DNA of 64,000 nucleotides from Rhodococcus sp. SBT000017. GTDB lineage: Bacteria > Actinomycetota > Actinomycetes > Mycobacteriales > Mycobacteriaceae. The notes under the pieces were generated by a model, which was not told where the DNA came from, searched no databases, and worked only from the letters and a program-made list of their open reading frames with translations. The stretch covers positions 3,286,001 to 3,350,000 of the forward strand of contig NZ_REFU01000001.1 in the NCBI RefSeq assembly GCF_003688915.1, written 5' to 3'. Both the position numbers and the translations under genes were made by a program. This document shows, piece by piece, positions 57,769 to 64,000 of the stretch (position 1 is its first letter; every line of letters starts with the position of its first letter).

Positions 57769-59718
57769 ATGCCACCTCGTAGACGCACAGCCCGATCCAC
57801 CACTGCCCGCACCGTCAAGGCCGGGCAGAGCGCCGCTGCGCGAAAGTTCGCGGCCGCGAAGAACGGTGAGCCCGCTCCCAAGAAAGCAGCAGCAAAGAAA
57901 GCGGCACCGCGGAAGAGAGCCGCCCCGCGCAAGACGTCGCCTCGCAAGACTGCTGCCCCCGATCTGCGGGTGCCCGATCCCGGTGAGCGCGTCTGGGTGT
58001 TGGACGTGCCGTTCGAGGATCGGTCGGCGGCGGGCGCTGCCGGGGCGCGCTGGTATCCCGGACCGCGGGTGTTCGCGTACTACGGCACCGAATTGCCCGA
58101 GTATCTGCAGCCGTACGAGTCGATGCCGTACAGCCTGCAACGGTGGCTCGAGGACGATGCCAACGAGAACTGGCGGGACGAGATGGTGCGGGAGCGCGCG
58201 ATGCAGCCGCGTGAGACCCAACTCGAATCCGTTCGACGCCATCTCGCCGCCCTCGACGCGGGATTCCCGTACTTCGCGCAGATGGATTCGACGGGTCTGG
58301 GCAAGACGTTGGCGGTGTGCGAGGCCGTTCGGCAGATGTCGGCGGCCGAGATCGGCACGGTGCTGGTGGTCGCACCCAAGGGCGCATTGCCGGGATGGCG
58401 GCGCACCATCGCCGACAGCGAGGCCGACATCGAACCGTCCGAGCGCAAGCGCTGGCTGCTGATCACGTACCAGTCGACGAAGAAGCTCCTGTCCGTTCCG
58501 CCCGAGACCGACCTGGGCAAACGCAAACGGACACAGAACAAGCGGACCATCTCGCTCGGCGAGCTTCGGTTCGACATGGACGTGGTGATCGCCGACGAAT
58601 CGCATGCGCTGATGAACATCGAATCGCAGCAGTCGCAGATCCTCTGGCGGTATCAGGAGGCGGCGCGCTCGGTGGTGTGGATGTCTGCAACTCCCGGCTA
58701 TCAGCCGCTGCACTTCGCCTACATGGCACGGGCCGTCGAGCGCAGCCGCGGGGTCGAGATCCTCGGCGACGACGAGTATCTCGGCTATGCGGTGACGATG
58801 AAGTGGGCCGAGTTCCTCATCGAATCGGGGTTCGCCGTCAAGGCAGGCAAGGCGACGACGGGATTGACGACGTGGCGGTGGGAGCCCGAGGACGCGGCCC
58901 GACGCGCCCGCGATATCGCGTCCGTACATGGGTGGCTGTCGGGAGGTGCTGTGCCGTGGTCGATTTCGCGTCCCTCACCGCCGACCCCACGCGAGCCGCT
59001 CGGCCAGGAACTCACCGCCGCGCAGAAGCGGCTGTACAACTCGGCGTGGGTGGACTACCGCAAGGAAGTCGGGCTACCGATCTGGAAGGCCGTCGGCGGC
59101 AAGCGCGTGCTGCAGAAGAACCCGAGCACCCGCGCCGCGACCCTGCGATTCCGCCAGAAGTGTTCGTACCTACGCATTCCCGCGTCCGCCGACCAGGTGC
59201 GCACCTGGGTCAAGGCCGGCAATCAGGTGTTCGTCTCGATGTTCTACCGCGAGTCGGTAGCGGCGTTGGCGCAGACGCTTCGGGACGAGGGCCTCGAGGT
59301 CGCGGTCGTCGACGGGAGTATGAGCAGCCCGGATCAGGAGGCGTCGATCAGACGCTTTCAAACCGGCGACGCGTCGGTCATCGTCTCGACAACCACCAGT
59401 GCGATCAACCTGCACACCAACGAATTACTGCTCCCGGAGGGCACGGTCTCCACCCTCGCACCACGCGTGACGCTGATTCACGATCCCCGGTGGACGCCCA
59501 TCGACATTCGGCAGATCGAGGGCCGGGCCAACCGAATAGACAAGGACCACAACCACACGACGTCGACCTGCTACTACGGCTACGCCGAGGGCACGGTCGA
59601 AGAAGAGATGGTGCTGACCGGTATCGAACGTATCGCTGACCTGGGATCGATCGTCGGGCAGGCGGATCTCATCGACCCCGAGGCGTTTCTCGCCGCGAAA
59701 GTGGACGCCGGAAAATAG
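57769..59718 (+). CDS. SNF2/DEAD-type helicase with DUF5710 and a histone-like tail
   Basis: A 649-residue SF2 protein. Residues 1-70 are Lys/Ala/Pro-rich (PKKAAAKKAAPRKRAAPRK), like histone H1 tails. A DUF5710-type domain reads VWVLDVPFEDRSAAGAAGARWYPGPRVFAYY. The motor has DSTGLGKTLAV (motif I variant), VVIADESHALMN (DESH box), VWMSATPGY, and in the second half VFVSMFYRESVAALAQTL, SVIVSTTTSAINL and RQIEGRANRID. The layout resembles phage and plasmid helicases. DNA repair or remodelling is inferred. A small membrane protein gene follows 93 nt later. Confidence 0.82.
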   Translation: MPPRRRTARSTTARTVKAGQSAAARKFAAAKNGEPAPKKAAAKKAAPRKRAAPRKTSPRKTAAPDLRVPDPGERVWVLDVPFEDRSAAGAAGARWYPGPRVFAYYGTELPEYLQPYESMPYSLQRWLEDDANENWRDEMVRERAMQPRETQLESVRRHLAALDAGFPYFAQMDSTGLGKTLAVCEAVRQMSAAEIGTVLVVAPKGALPGWRRTIADSEADIEPSERKRWLLITYQSTKKLLSVPPETDLGKRKRTQNKRTISLGELRFDMDVVIADESHALMNIESQQSQILWRYQEAARSVVWMSATPGYQPLHFAYMARAVERSRGVEILGDDEYLGYAVTMKWAEFLIESGFAVKAGKATTGLTTWRWEPEDAARRARDIASVHGWLSGGAVPWSISRPSPPTPREPLGQELTAAQKRLYNSAWVDYRKEVGLPIWKAVGGKRVLQKNPSTRAATLRFRQKCSYLRIPASADQVRTWVKAGNQVFVSMFYRESVAALAQTLRDEGLEVAVVDGSMSSPDQEASIRRFQTGDASVIVSTTTSAINLHTNELLLPEGTVSTLAPRVTLIHDPRWTPIDIRQIEGRANRIDKDHNHTTSTCYYGYAEGTVEEEMVLTGIERIADLGSIVGQADLIDPEAFLAAKVDAGK

Positions 59719-59811
59719 CGACAATTGTGAGCAATCGTCCACGCGCCCGAGTAGGTTCGGTCCCATCGGCAATTCGTCGGTAGCGGGCTCACAGTGGCAC
59801 CAGGAGTAGTC

Positions 59812-59967
59812 ATGATCGTTCTCGGAATCATCCTCGCCCTCATCGGCTATTTCGCCGGCATCTCGATCTTGACGACCATCGGCATCATTCTTGTCGTCGT
59901 CGGCGCGGTTCTGACGTTGCTCGGTTCGATGGGGCGCGCAGTCGGTGGCCGCAAGACGTGGTTTTGA
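59812..59967 (+). CDS. DUF6131-type small membrane protein
   Basis: 51 residues with two hydrophobic segments: MIVLGIILALIGYFAGISIL and TTIGIILVVVGAVLTLLG, then a basic tail GRAVGGRKTWF. This is a common actinobacterial small protein of unknown role. CAGGAGTAGTC precedes the ATG. Confidence 0.8.
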   Translation: MIVLGIILALIGYFAGISILTTIGIILVVVGAVLTLLGSMGRAVGGRKTWF

Positions 59968-59976
59968 CCTACGAGT

Positions 59977-59992
59977 TAGAACACACGTTCGA
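59977..59992 (+). promoter_or_regulatory. LexA (SOS) box
   Basis: TAGAACACACGTTCGA matches the actinobacterial SOS box TCGAAC-N4-GTTCGA in both half-sites (GAAC / GTTC). It lies 105 nt before the zinc-ribbon gene and overlaps its likely promoter, so that gene and the coupled alarmone synthetase may be DNA-damage inducible. Confidence 0.7.
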
Positions 59993-60097
59993 TTTCTGTT
60001 AGTCTGAGCGGGCCCCCGAAGTTGGCGATGCGGCCAGCGGAGCCACTTCGGGCGGTCCATATCGGACGGTAGACAGTGTCGAAGGCGGTTGCGCGCG

Positions 60098-60403
60098 ATG
60101 GCATCCGACGAGCGCGACACCGACCCGGTTGCCGGATCGCTCTATCGCGTCGGCGATCGGTGGGCAGAACGAGCGCCTTCTCGCTGCACCAACGGCCATC
60201 CACTCGTCGCCGGTTCGGTATTGGTGGGTTCACGGGCCTGTTCGTGCGACCGCGGACATCACCGCACCCATCAGTGCGAACGCTGTGGCGTCGTGCTGTT
60301 CACGCCGGAGCTACGCAACTCGTGCAGTGACGCCAGCTTCGATTCCCGCGCTGCGCGAACACAGTCGCCCGTCGTGGACAATCGACGGTATGAACAACAG
60401 TGA
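60098..60403 (+). CDS. Small zinc-ribbon-like protein
   Basis: A 101-residue protein with metal-binding pairs: CTNGHPL, CSCDRGHHRTHQCERCG and a later C near ELRNSC. The NGHPL...VLVGS...C pattern occurs in a family of small actinobacterial proteins without known function. ATG 60098 gives MASDERDTD. Its 3' end overlaps the alarmone synthetase gene by 14 nt. The LexA box upstream suggests SOS control. Confidence 0.65.
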   Translation: MASDERDTDPVAGSLYRVGDRWAERAPSRCTNGHPLVAGSVLVGSRACSCDRGHHRTHQCERCGVVLFTPELRNSCSDASFDSRAARTQSPVVDNRRYEQQ

Positions 60404-61142
60404 GCCCGTCGTCGATCTGGGTCAACTGAGACAAGATTTCACGCGATTCATGATGAGCTACAAGTTCGGGATCGACGAGCTGATCACGAAGATCAACATC
60501 TTGAAGCAGGAATTCACCCACATTCACCGGTACAGCCCCATCGAGCACGTCTCGTCGAGGTTGAAGACTCCGGAGAGCATTTTCGAGAAGGCGCAGCGGA
60601 AGAAGTGCGCCCTGACTCTCGATGCGATTCGCGAGAACATCTTCGACGTCGCCGGAGTGCGCATCACCTGCAGCTTCATCTCCGACACCTACCGCATCGC
60701 CGACATGCTCAGCAGTCAGAGCGACGTGCGCGTCGTCGAGATCAAGGACTACATCGCGAACCCGAAAGCCAACGGCTACAAGAGCTTGCATCTGATCGTC
60801 GAGATTCCGGTGTTCATGTCCGATCGCGTCCAGCCGGTCCTCGTCGAACTGCAGATCAGAACCATCGCGATGGATTTCTGGGCGAGCCTCGAGCACAAGA
60901 TCTTCTACAAGTATCGCGGGCAGATTCCGGAGACTCTGTTGGCGGAGCTGACCGAGGCGGCCGAGAGCGCCAACAAGCTCGACGAGAAGATGGAAAGCCT
61001 GCACGACGAGGTGGTCGAGCTGGGCGGCGAGGCGGAGAACTCCATCGCTCTCGGCGCGCTGCCGCCCATGGCTCTGCCTCCCGAGTTGCTGCACATGCTG
61101 CTCACGGCGCAGGCCGAGGCGATCGACCCCGATCGGGCTTGA
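60390..61142 (+). CDS. Small alarmone synthetase (RelA/SpoT synthetase domain)
   Basis: A 250-residue stand-alone ppGpp synthetase of the RelP/RelQ type. The synthetase motifs are KTPESIFEKAQRK, FDVAGVRITCSF, KANGYKSLHLIVEIP and LVELQIRTIAMDFWASLEHKIFYK. There is no hydrolase (HD), TGS or ACT domain, so it can only make the alarmone. A C-terminal helix pair (EAAESANKLDEKMESLHDEV) may mediate tetramers. It overlaps the zinc-ribbon gene and so shares its promoter. A strong terminator follows. Confidence 0.9.
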   Translation: MNNSEPVVDLGQLRQDFTRFMMSYKFGIDELITKINILKQEFTHIHRYSPIEHVSSRLKTPESIFEKAQRKKCALTLDAIRENIFDVAGVRITCSFISDTYRIADMLSSQSDVRVVEIKDYIANPKANGYKSLHLIVEIPVFMSDRVQPVLVELQIRTIAMDFWASLEHKIFYKYRGQIPETLLAELTEAAESANKLDEKMESLHDEVVELGGEAENSIALGALPPMALPPELLHMLLTAQAEAIDPDRA

Positions 61143-61159
61143 CGGTCACCACAACGAAA

Positions 61160-61192
61160 AACCCCGCTGCTCGACGGGCGAGCAGCGGGGTT
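61160..61192. terminator. Bidirectional intrinsic terminator
   Basis: AACCCCGCTGCTCG / CGAGCAGCGGGGTT form a 14-bp perfect stem with a 5-nt loop. A-rich sequence precedes it and TTCTGTTCTC follows, so it serves the convergent alarmone-synthetase and MFS genes. Confidence 0.88.
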
Positions 61193-61207
61193 CTGTTCTC
61201 GTATGCG

Positions 61208-62791
61208 CTAGCCGATGTGGACCGGAGTGTCCCCGACTGGCAGGTCGTCCTTCTTGGCACGGACCAGTACCAGCACGACCGGGCACACCAACGCGACCAG
61301 GATCGCGGCGGTTCCGAAGGCCCACGCGTAGCCCGACACCTCGGCTGCGAAAGCGTGATCGATGGTGGCGAGCACGAAGTTGCGGATCGGTTCCGGTAGC
61401 GCGGCCAGCATCTCGTCGCTGGGGATTTCCTGGCCGGCAAGAGCCTCCGCAGGAACTCCTGCGGGCGGCGTCGGTGCCGGGTTCTCGGCGAGGAACGTCG
61501 TCTTCGACGAGGTGTACACCGTGGTGAACACCGCTGCGCCGAGTGCGCCGCCGACCTGAAGCGTCGCGTTGATCAGCGCGGATGCGGCACCCGCATCGTG
61601 ATCGGGGACGCCGATGAGAGCGACGTTCTGCATCGGCACCATCAGCAGGCCGAGACCGAGCCCGAGCAGTACGACTCCGGGGAGCACGTGCGTCCAGTAC
61701 GAGGTGTCGACGCCGATCTGCGTGAGCAGCAGCAGGCCGATCGCCGAGACGACGGGGCCGACGGCCATCATCGGCTTGGGCCCGATCTTCGGTACGAGTG
61801 CCGAGGCGATCGCGGCGGTGATCAGGATTCCGCCGGTCATGGGCAGCGACGCGACACCGGCGATGACCGGGCTCATCTGGAGCACGATCTGGAAGTAGAA
61901 GGTCAGATACAACGTGCCACCGAGCAGTGCTGCACCGATGACGGCCGACCCGATGTATGCGGCACCGCGGTCGCGGTCGAGCAGAACGCTCAGGGGGAGC
62001 AGCGGGTTGGCGGACTTGGATTCGACCACGACGAACGCGGCGAGCAGCGCGAGGCCGAGAGCGATGAAGGAGATGGTGGGTACCGTCGCCCAGCCGTCCT
62101 CGGCTTCGGTGAAGCCGTAGACCAGCGAGGCCAGTCCGAGCGCGACGAGGATCGCTCCGGGCAGGTCGTAGCGGGTGTCGCCGTGTGCCTTGCTCTCCTT
62201 GACCAGCGGGACTGCGGCGGCGATGGCAATGATGGCGACGGGGATGTTGACGAGCAGGCACCAGCGCCAGTTCGCGTACTCGGTGAGCACTCCGCCGAGG
62301 AGCAGTCCGACGGCTGCGCCGCCACCGGCGATCGCGCCGAACACGCCGAATGCCTTGGCGCGCTCCTTGGTGTCGGTGAACGTTACCGTCAGGATGGCCA
62401 GCGCTGCGGGTGCGAGCAGTGCAGCGAAGACGCCCTGACCTGCGCGTGCGATGAACAGCTGCCAGCCCTCTTGGGCGAGTCCGCCGACGGCGGAGGCAAC
62501 GGCGAAGCCGGCCATGCCGACGATGAACGAGCGCTTGCGGCCCCAGTAGTCCGCGATTCGACCACCGAGCAGCAACAGCGCGCCGAACGCCAGCGCATAG
62601 GCGGTGATCACCCAGGTGCGGCTGGTGTCGCTGATGCCGAGGTCGATCTGCGCCTGCGGTAGGGCGATGTTGACGATGGTGCCGTCCAGCACGATCGTGA
62701 GCTGTGTGATGGCGACGATGCAGAGCACCAACCACCGGCGCTCGTAGTTCGGATTCGGATCCGACGCTTCGCGCTCGGAGACCTGCGACAT
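61208..62791 (-). CDS. EmrB/QacA-family drug efflux MFS transporter
   Basis: A 527-residue, 14-helix DHA2-type exporter. TM1 has LDGTIVNIALP, the loop between TM2 and TM3 has GGRIADYWGRKRSF, motif C is in GAIAGGGAAVGLLLGGVLTEY. The length and the long loop near residue 440 fit QacA/EmrB. It exports lipophilic drugs or dyes by proton antiport. ATG 62791 (MSQVSERE). The divergent TetR gene with a shared palindrome is the likely repressor. Confidence 0.92.
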   Translation of the reverse strand: MSQVSEREASDPNPNYERRWLVLCIVAITQLTIVLDGTIVNIALPQAQIDLGISDTSRTWVITAYALAFGALLLLGGRIADYWGRKRSFIVGMAGFAVASAVGGLAQEGWQLFIARAGQGVFAALLAPAALAILTVTFTDTKERAKAFGVFGAIAGGGAAVGLLLGGVLTEYANWRWCLLVNIPVAIIAIAAAVPLVKESKAHGDTRYDLPGAILVALGLASLVYGFTEAEDGWATVPTISFIALGLALLAAFVVVESKSANPLLPLSVLLDRDRGAAYIGSAVIGAALLGGTLYLTFYFQIVLQMSPVIAGVASLPMTGGILITAAIASALVPKIGPKPMMAVGPVVSAIGLLLLTQIGVDTSYWTHVLPGVVLLGLGLGLLMVPMQNVALIGVPDHDAGAASALINATLQVGGALGAAVFTTVYTSSKTTFLAENPAPTPPAGVPAEALAGQEIPSDEMLAALPEPIRNFVLATIDHAFAAEVSGYAWAFGTAAILVALVCPVVLVLVRAKKDDLPVGDTPVHIG

Positions 62792-62874
62792 GTTTCTACC
62801 CCACTCGTACTCGTTGATTCTCGGGCCCGAAAAATGTCCCGACGAAAACGTAGGCGATGCGGCACCGAGTGTCA

Positions 62875-62890
62875 AACGAACTAGTTGGTT
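62875..62890. promoter_or_regulatory. Operator between the MFS exporter and TetR genes
   Basis: AACGAACT-AGTTGGTT is a 16-bp inverted repeat with one mismatch per arm, centred on CTAG, midway between the divergent starts. It is the obvious TetR site. Confidence 0.6.
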
Positions 62891-62908
62891 GGCGGTAGGG
62901 TGGCCGAC

Positions 62909-63475
62909 ATGAAGCCAGACGCCAGCGCAACCCGCGCCCGCATCGTCGTCGCCGCACGCACAGAGTTCTCCGAGCACGGATTGGCCGGGGCACGGGTGGA
63001 TCGCATCGCGGTCTCGGCGAAAGCGAGCAAGGAACGCCTGTACGCGTACTTCGGAGACAAGGAAGCATTGTTCCGGGCCGTCGTGGAAGACGGGTTCGCG
63101 CGCTTTCTGGAGTCGGTTCCCTTCACCGTCGACGATCTCGGGGGATACGCCGCACGCGAGTATCTGCACCTCGCCGCGAACCCTCAGGAACACCGACTGC
63201 TGCTGTGGACGCAACTTCAAGGCGGTATGGCGGTCGCGGGTGCCGACGACATCCATGCGGTGATAGCCGAGCGACGACACGCCATGGCAGTTGCGCAGCA
63301 GGACGGCCTGATTTCCGACGCCTACACCGTCGACGACCTGTTCACCATGATCTTCGGCATCACCTCCGCGTGGATGACTGCGCCGGGCAGCGACTGCGGA
63401 CCCGTCGACGACACCGAACACCAGCGCCGGGCGTCGATCATCGAGGGCGCGGTGCGACGACTCTGCACTCCGTAG
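62909..63475 (+). CDS. TetR-family repressor of the adjacent exporter
   Basis: A 188-residue TetR protein. The helix-turn-helix reads TRARIVVAARTEFSEHGLAG, then ARVDRIAVSAKASKERLYAYFGDKEALF. The C-terminal part resembles TetR_C_35-like ligand domains (DDLFTMIFGITSAWM). ATG 62909 is likely; a GTG nine bases upstream is possible. It probably represses the QacA-like exporter through the palindrome between them. Confidence 0.88.
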   Translation: MKPDASATRARIVVAARTEFSEHGLAGARVDRIAVSAKASKERLYAYFGDKEALFRAVVEDGFARFLESVPFTVDDLGGYAAREYLHLAANPQEHRLLLWTQLQGGMAVAGADDIHAVIAERRHAMAVAQQDGLISDAYTVDDLFTMIFGITSAWMTAPGSDCGPVDDTEHQRRASIIEGAVRRLCTP

Positions 63476-63638
63476 CGTTGTCTATCACTCTCTAGTCTTC
63501 AGCCAAGAGTCATGAATAGTGGGGTAGCGGGCCGGTTTACTCGCAAACGCGCGCGCGTTCGTCACACGCGCGCGAATTCGACACCGATCCGTTGGCAATT
63601 CCGAACGCGTCTGACTATTCCGCGCGCGTCTGTCGAGT

Positions 63639-64000
63639 TCACCGACCCGCGAGAATTGCCGCCTCACGCTCGGCCGGGAGTCCGATGGGCGGCCGATCAC
63701 CCCTCATCGGCGTCCGCCTGTTCATCGATTGCAGCCACACCCACGTGTCTGCCACAGTCTCCTGAATCGGACGTGTCCGGAGCCCCGCGTCGAATGCCTT
63801 CGATACGTCGGATGCATGCAGCGAATCATGATCAGCCCCCGGCGGAATCCAGATCGGAAGCTCCGTCCACGGCCGCACACCTGCAGCGCCGAGGACATCC
63901 GGCTCCACCCAGCACAGGCGAGCATCGGACCGGGTGGCTTGGATGCAGGCCTGCAGAACGTCGCCGATCGTGGCATGACCTGGCCGGCTCACCACGTCGT
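63639..64000 (-). CDS. NAD-dependent epimerase/reductase-like protein, partial
   Basis: Only the last 120 or so codons lie in the window; the gene continues beyond the right end. The visible part contains ARLCWVEPDVLGAAGV, ELPIWIPPGADHD, SKAFDAGLRTRPIQETVADTWVWLQ. The RPIQETVADTW.W phrase near the C-terminus is typical of NAD(P)-binding extended SDR/epimerase proteins of the TDP-glucose dehydratase-like group in actinobacteria. The cofactor motif would be outside the window. Convergent with the TetR gene. Confidence 0.7.
   Translation of the reverse strand, partial: DVVSRPGHATIGDVLQACIQATRSDARLCWVEPDVLGAAGVRPWTELPIWIPPGADHDSLHASDVSKAFDAGLRTRPIQETVADTWVWLQSMNRRTPMRGDRPPIGLPAEREAAILAGR

Noticed and set aside
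1..64000. CRISPR arrays or cas genes
   Set aside because: No regularly spaced 25-40 bp repeats were seen; the only perfect direct repeat is the two-copy 26-bp unit near 39 kb.

Overview
The window reads as a chromosome segment of a high-GC mycolate actinobacterium, most likely Rhodococcus or a close relative. The grounds are the dense GC-rich coding, frequent GTG starts and 4-nt start/stop overlaps, DUF6131 and NGHPL zinc-ribbon small proteins, an AlkB alkane hydroxylase, and LexA- and IdeR-type sites. The species cannot be fixed from sequence alone.

1-16.3 kb is core-type DNA: two CNNM/CorC membrane proteins (one broken), RNase HI, a half MFS gene, an AlkA-type glycosylase, a Bcr/CflA efflux pump, a DUF309 protein, a condensation-domain-like gene behind an iron box, endonuclease IV, an ABC exporter pair, a free-standing A-T-TE synthetase, an alpha/beta hydrolase and a LON-domain protein. 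Four apparent single-base deletions cluster in 1.6-3.5 kb.

16.3-37.4 kb is an accessory island ending at an initiator tRNA gene. Its left half is a minus-strand, translationally coupled type I restriction operon: hsdM, a small RX4H (HEPN-like) protein, hsdS, a PrrC-like anticodon-nuclease candidate, hsdR, and a large RloC-like ATPase with a zinc hook. Its right half is a plus-strand mobilisation module: small proteins, a TraG/VirD4-like coupling ATPase, a replication-relaxation protein, a DNA methyltransferase, ArdA antirestriction, a ribbon-helix-helix protein, an XRE repressor with an ImmA-type protease, and a large serine integrase whose frame runs into the tRNA. Matching palindromes lie in front of the XRE gene and in front of the transfer genes.

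37.5-64 kb is core-type again: enoyl-CoA hydratase family protein, TetR-AarF pair, quinone oxidoreductase, dienelactone hydrolase, amidohydrolase, patatin, monoacylglycerol lipase, an AlkB without linked rubredoxin genes, an AAA ATPase, a lone LeuA-type regulatory domain behind an Ile-Leu-Val-Val leader peptide, a metal-hydrolase/reductase/hydrolase operon, a TPP-riboswitch-controlled SDR plus flavin monooxygenase operon, a GATase/lactate-oxidase/amylase operon, a DUF5710 helicase, a small alarmone synthetase behind a LexA box, and a divergent MFS/TetR pair.

The best leads for an undescribed system are the restriction operon carrying three different RNase candidates, the TPP-controlled SDR/monooxygenase operon, and the attenuator-controlled solo LeuA regulatory domain. 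All functions are read from sequence motifs; no searches were run.
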